In this document: positions 60,690 through 64,000 of the stretch, one piece after another | How the letters are laid out: each line of letters begins with the position of its first letter | Numbering within the stretch: position 1 is the first letter of the stretch | DNA from: Haloarchaeobius salinus | Lineage (GTDB): Archaea; Halobacteriota; Halobacteria; Halobacteriales; Natrialbaceae | Assembly (NCBI RefSeq): GCF_024464185.1 | Contig: NZ_JANHAU010000007.1 | Coordinates: 1-64,000 of the forward strand | DNA length: 64,000 bases | Direction: 5' to 3' | Notes under the pieces: model-generated | What the model was told of the DNA's origin: nothing | The model's input: the letters and a program-made list of their open reading frames with translations, nothing else | Database searches by the model: none | Translations under genes and position numbers: made by a program

Positions 60690-61988
60690 ATGGCGGTTGA
60701 CCGCATACAGAACCAGATGTCGGACGCGCTTGAAGTCCTAGAACAGGACGGCACAGTTCCGGACGACATCTACAGCAGCAACGAGATATTCGAGCTAGAA
60801 CAGGATAGAATCTTCCGACGAAAGTGGATACCTGTCGGCCACGAGTCGGAGATACCGGACGAGGGCGACTATATCGTTCGATACATCCTGGAGGAGAGCT
60901 TCATTGTCGTCCGTGATGAAGAGGGCGAAGTTCAGGTCTTCGCGAACGAGTGCTGCCACCAGGGCCGACAGGTCTGTCACGGTGAGATGGGCAACGCATC
61001 CCACTTCCGGTGCCCCTATCATGGGTGGACATTCGACAACACTGGTGAGCTTGTTGGGATTCCCAATCTCGAGGATGCGTACCAGGGGAACATCGACAAG
61101 GACGAAGTTGGAGGCCTTCGACAGCCCAGATTCGACACGTATGACGGACTTGTCTTCATCTGCCTGAGCGAAGAAACCGAGCCGCTCGAGGACTTCCTCG
61201 GAGACTTCAAGTTCTATCTCGACTACCACCTCAAAAGAACGAGTGAAGGGATGGAATTACTCGGCCCCCACCGCGTAATCAAGGATACGAACTGGAAGAT
61301 AGGGGTCATCAACAACATGAGCGACCACTACCACTCACTCGTCACCCACCGCTCGTTCGCGGACGTTCCGAGCATCCTCCCGACAGACCGCCTCGAAGAA
61401 GACGAACCTCGATACCACATCCATGCGGGACCGGGCGGACTCGAGATGGCGGAGACTGGGTCGTGGTTCGACATCTATCCCGAGGAGATGCACGATAGTA
61501 TGCGGGAAGGACTCCCTGAGGAGAACCTCAAGCTGATGGAAGAGAAAGGATACACACCCATCAACGGTGGGTTCTTTCCAAACTTCATCATCAACACCAC
61601 CGCCGTCGCCACGCCGGAGGGTGAAGATTCCGCTATCGGGATGACGTACGTCATGATGTATCGGCCGATAAGCGCGACGCAATCCGAGGCGTACCTGTGG
61701 TGCGCAGTCGAGAAGAACGCCCCCGAGAAGTACAAGGAACGCGCCCACCAAGCGTTCGTCGGCGCATTTGGGTCGTCGGGGGTTGCGGACCAAGACGACG
61801 CCAAGAACTGGATGAGCGTGACGAAGGGCTCGAAGGGGACCACTATGGATCTCCGATACGATATGCAAAAGGAGACAAAACCGGTCGACTGGGACGCCCC
61901 TGGGACCGCGTACCACAGCTGGTTCAATGAGGCGAACGCACGCCACTTCCTGCGACAGTATTTCGAAGCGATGTCAGGGGAGGACTGA
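60690..61988 (+). CDS. Rieske aromatic ring-hydroxylating dioxygenase, alpha subunit (second copy)
   Basis: A 432-residue catalytic subunit. Rieske ligands are C88 and H90 (NECCHQG) and C108 and H111 (CPYHGW). The iron site has NNMSDHYHSLVTH with bridging D212 and ligands H215 and H220. The usual CxHRG reads CCHQG, a small variation. It shares the N-terminal layout of the copy at 2564 but is shorter. A TATA-like GATATAATA about 30 bases upstream supports the start. It lies with the meta-cleavage genes and probably forms the first dihydrodiol of that pathway. Confidence 0.9.
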   Translation: MAVDRIQNQMSDALEVLEQDGTVPDDIYSSNEIFELEQDRIFRRKWIPVGHESEIPDEGDYIVRYILEESFIVVRDEEGEVQVFANECCHQGRQVCHGEMGNASHFRCPYHGWTFDNTGELVGIPNLEDAYQGNIDKDEVGGLRQPRFDTYDGLVFICLSEETEPLEDFLGDFKFYLDYHLKRTSEGMELLGPHRVIKDTNWKIGVINNMSDHYHSLVTHRSFADVPSILPTDRLEEDEPRYHIHAGPGGLEMAETGSWFDIYPEEMHDSMREGLPEENLKLMEEKGYTPINGGFFPNFIINTTAVATPEGEDSAIGMTYVMMYRPISATQSEAYLWCAVEKNAPEKYKERAHQAFVGAFGSSGVADQDDAKNWMSVTKGSKGTTMDLRYDMQKETKPVDWDAPGTAYHSWFNEANARHFLRQYFEAMSGED

Positions 61989-61992
61989 TACC

Positions 61993-62511
61993 ATGGCAAG
62001 TAAACAGACTGCATACGTCGACCGGAATACCCACTGGGAGATTGAGCAGTTCCTATACAAAGAGGCGGAGTATCTGGACGATCGACGCTTGGACGACTGG
62101 CTTGAACTCCTTGATGAGGAGATCGACTACAAAATCCCGGTTCGCGTCTCGCAGGAGGGTCGCACCAGCGACTTCCTTGACACGTACCACATGTACGAGA
62201 CGTACGAAACGCTCAGCGATCGCATCACCCGACGCGCCGGCGAGTACGCTTGGTCAGAGCGCCCACCTTCTCGGACTCGCCACTTCGTTTCAAACGTCCG
62301 CGTCGAACCTGGGGACGGAGAAGACGAGTATGAGGTGAACTCGAATCTCCTGCTGTACGTGAGCAAAGGCGACTCGGGGGACTACGATACACTCTCTGCG
62401 AAGCGGGAGGACGTCATTGTCAACACGGATGACGGCTGGAAAATACGGAAACGGACCGCCTACCTCGACATCACTACGATCCCCCTCGATGCTATGAACT
62501 ATTTCCTCTAA
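61993..62511 (+). CDS. Ring-hydroxylating dioxygenase, beta subunit (second copy)
   Basis: A 172-residue structural subunit from the ATG at 61993, 4 bases after the alpha gene. EQFLYKEAEYLDDRRLDDWL and RTRHFVSNVRVEPGDG are family signatures also seen in the first copy. No catalytic residues are expected. Confidence 0.9.
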   Translation: MASKQTAYVDRNTHWEIEQFLYKEAEYLDDRRLDDWLELLDEEIDYKIPVRVSQEGRTSDFLDTYHMYETYETLSDRITRRAGEYAWSERPPSRTRHFVSNVRVEPGDGEDEYEVNSNLLLYVSKGDSGDYDTLSAKREDVIVNTDDGWKIRKRTAYLDITTIPLDAMNYFL

Positions 62512-62582
62512 CGGGGTCGGGATAGCCGTCTTTAACAGCCGACTCCGTCTGGCTGGTTGGCACGGTCCTAAGCCAACCTAAA

Positions 62583-62594
62583 TTATAAATAGTA
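62583..62594 (+). promoter_or_regulatory. TATA-like promoter of the aldo/keto reductase
   Basis: TTATAAATAG is centred about 27 bases before the GTG at 62614, the spacing of a leaderless transcript, and supports that GTG as start. Confidence 0.55.
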
Positions 62595-62613
62595 TCACAG
62601 GCACACTCAATCT

Positions 62614-63600
62614 GTGCAATACACAACGCTCGGCGACACTGGAATGTCAGTCAGTCGTATCGCCCTCGGCTGTGCGGGGTTCGGCGACAGCGCCTGGCGG
62701 GATTGGGTACTGGATGAGGAGGAGAGCCGAGAGATAATCGAACGCGCCGTCGAACTCGGTATCAACTACTTCGACACTTCAAACCTGTACTCACTAGGCG
62801 AGTCAGAACGACTCCTCGGCGATGTGCTTTCCCAGTACGACCGTGACAGTAAGGTCATCGCCTCGAAGTGCTACTATCAGACCGACCCGGATAACCCCAA
62901 CTCCGGTGGTCTCTCCCGGAAGGCCATCGATCAGGCAATCCAAAATTCGAAAGAGCGCCTGGGTGTCGACACCATTGACCTCTATCAGATTCACCGCTGG
63001 GACTACGATACCGACATCAAGGAGACTCTACGCGCGTTTGACGATGCTGTCACGCGTGGTGACATACACAACTTCGGTGCGAGTTCTATCTGGGGCTACC
63101 AGCTTGTTGAAGCGCTCAAAACGAGTCGCTCAATGAATATCGACTCATTTGCCACGATGCAAAACCATTACAACCTAATGTACCGCGAGGAGGAACGCGA
63201 AATCATGCCTATATGTCAGCAGGAGGGCATCGCCTTCGTCCCATGGAGCCCGCTCGCGCGAGGCACCCTCGCTCGCCCCCTCGAGAATTTGGACGCGACC
63301 CGGAGGGGCCAGACGGACGATCGTACGGAGGGACACCCCTATCTGGAACGCGGCGGCCGCGAAATCAACGAGCGGGTCCAGGAACTGGCCGAAGAGTACG
63401 ATGCCTCGATGGCCCAGATAAGCCTCGCATGGATGCTGTCGAAGGACATGGTTGATGTCCCGATTATCGGCGCAACCAGCATCAAACATCTTGAAGAAGC
63501 CGTCGAAGCCGTCGATATTGACCTCCGCGAGAGTGACATCGCGTATCTCGAAGAGCCCTACAAGCCCGTCCGCGTCTCGGGCAAGAATAAAACCGCTTAA
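62614..63600 (+). CDS. Aldo/keto reductase
   Basis: A 328-residue NADP-type oxidoreductase. INYFDTSNLYSLGESE holds the Asp and Tyr, VIASKCYYQT the Lys and LYQIHRWD the His of the catalytic tetrad. FVPWSPLARG and IGATSIKHLEEAV are cofactor motifs. The start is GTG, supported by a TATA box. Its position after the second dioxygenase suggests it may oxidise the dihydrodiol or another diol intermediate, a role usually filled by short-chain dehydrogenases, which are absent here. That role is inference. Confidence 0.85.
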   Translation: MQYTTLGDTGMSVSRIALGCAGFGDSAWRDWVLDEEESREIIERAVELGINYFDTSNLYSLGESERLLGDVLSQYDRDSKVIASKCYYQTDPDNPNSGGLSRKAIDQAIQNSKERLGVDTIDLYQIHRWDYDTDIKETLRAFDDAVTRGDIHNFGASSIWGYQLVEALKTSRSMNIDSFATMQNHYNLMYREEEREIMPICQQEGIAFVPWSPLARGTLARPLENLDATRRGQTDDRTEGHPYLERGGREINERVQELAEEYDASMAQISLAWMLSKDMVDVPIIGATSIKHLEEAVEAVDIDLRESDIAYLEEPYKPVRVSGKNKTA

Positions 63601-63645
63601 ACTCAGGAAGGACAGTCAATGGTCTCGAGGGATCCGGGGTTGATC

Positions 63646-64000
63646 CTACTGACCGTACTCTTTCACGAAAGCCGCAGTATCGTCGTTGAACTGATCGGCT
63701 TCCTCCCACTGCGGCCAGTGCGCGGAGTGTTCGTACAGGTGGTACTCGACAGTCGGCATGAGGTCGGTCGCGAACCGCGCGGCCTTCTCCGGGGCACCGG
63801 GGTTGTGCGCCGAGTATATGAACAAGACTGGTACGTCTAAGTTCTCCACTTCCTCCCGTGACCAGAGATGGAAGTCGTCAATGAGTGTGGACTGATAGAT
63901 CTGTGGCATGACCTCCTGCACTCGATCCTGCTTGTAGATCTTGTACCGTATTTCGACGAGTTCGTCACTCGGCGTCTCGTTGACGAACAGCCAATCCAGG
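63646..64000 (-). CDS. Alpha/beta hydrolase, probable meta-cleavage product hydrolase (N-terminal part outside window)
   Basis: The minus-strand frame is open to the right edge; 118 residues are visible. They start LDWLFVNETPSDELVEIRYK and include VPVLFIYSAHNPGAPEKAAR and VEYHLYEHSAHWPQWEEADQ, where H in SAHWPQWE is the catalytic histidine of MhpC/BphD-type C-C hydrolases. The nucleophile and oxyanion parts would be outside. It should hydrolyse the ring-cleavage product to 2-hydroxypenta-2,4-dienoate, the substrate of the hydratase at 55182. Convergent with the reductase gene. Confidence 0.78.
   Translation of the reverse strand, partial: LDWLFVNETPSDELVEIRYKIYKQDRVQEVMPQIYQSTLIDDFHLWSREEVENLDVPVLFIYSAHNPGAPEKAARFATDLMPTVEYHLYEHSAHWPQWEEADQFNDDTAAFVKEYGQ

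Overview
The window looks like part of a haloarchaeal (class Halobacteria) megaplasmid or secondary replicon. Predicted proteins are strongly acidic, many genes follow a TATA-like box by 25-30 bases with no leader, and many neighbours overlap by ATGA. There is an Orc1/Cdc6 gene surrounded by ORB-like repeats, together with a haloarchaeal-type conjugation cluster, toxin-antitoxin genes and insertion-sequence debris. I saw no rRNA, tRNA or CRISPR array.

Layout. (1) 1-6.6 kb: the end of a DUF3604 protein, then a small catabolic operon: an aminotransferase-fold enzyme with an unusual PLP pocket, a Rieske ring-hydroxylating dioxygenase (alpha and beta), a small protein built of two repeats, and an aromatic amino acid ammonia-lyase. 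(2) 6.6-25 kb: plasmid backbone and accessory region. It holds a frameshifted ArdC-like gene, a metalloprotease-like lipoprotein, an OB-fold protein, a histidine kinase, a TnpB element inserted in a nucleotidyltransferase gene, VapBC and other small regulators, a ComEC-like beta-lactamase-fold lipoprotein, the replication origin with orc1, and a primase-like gene preceded by iterons. Four copies of a TTAACCAAC/GTTGGTTAA element, two with the 11-7/8-11 geometry of tyrosine-recombinase sites, punctuate this part. (3) 25-37 kb: a type IV secretion operon on the minus strand (VirB2-like, two surface proteins, VirB6-like, VirB4, an associated protein, and VirD4 fused to a nuclease-like domain). (4) 37-51.7 kb: a phosphatase, an IS6 remnant, then two divergent catabolic units. 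The minus-strand unit is a PotABCD-like ABC importer plus a class III aminotransferase. The plus-strand side has a benzoylformate decarboxylase-like ThDP enzyme, a second aminotransferase, an aldehyde dehydrogenase with a tiny leader ORF, an ACMSD-type amidohydrolase and an IclR regulator. (5) 51.7-55.2 kb: an SMC-like protein and about 1.5 kb without recognisable genes. (6) 55.2-64 kb: a meta-cleavage pathway: hydratase, IclR regulator, acylating acetaldehyde dehydrogenase, aldolase, extradiol dioxygenase, a second Rieske alpha/beta pair, an aldo/keto reductase and, at the edge, a C-C bond hydrolase.

How the genes may work together (inference): the region looks like a mobile catabolic replicon. 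The lyase and first dioxygenase could open a route through an aryl-acrylate. The 38-50 kb block could convert an imported aryl-glycine-like amine through an aryl-glyoxylate and an aldehyde to an acid. The last block carries ring hydroxylation, meta cleavage and conversion to pyruvate and acetyl-CoA. No ferredoxin or reductase partner for either Rieske oxygenase lies in the window, so electron transfer must come from elsewhere.
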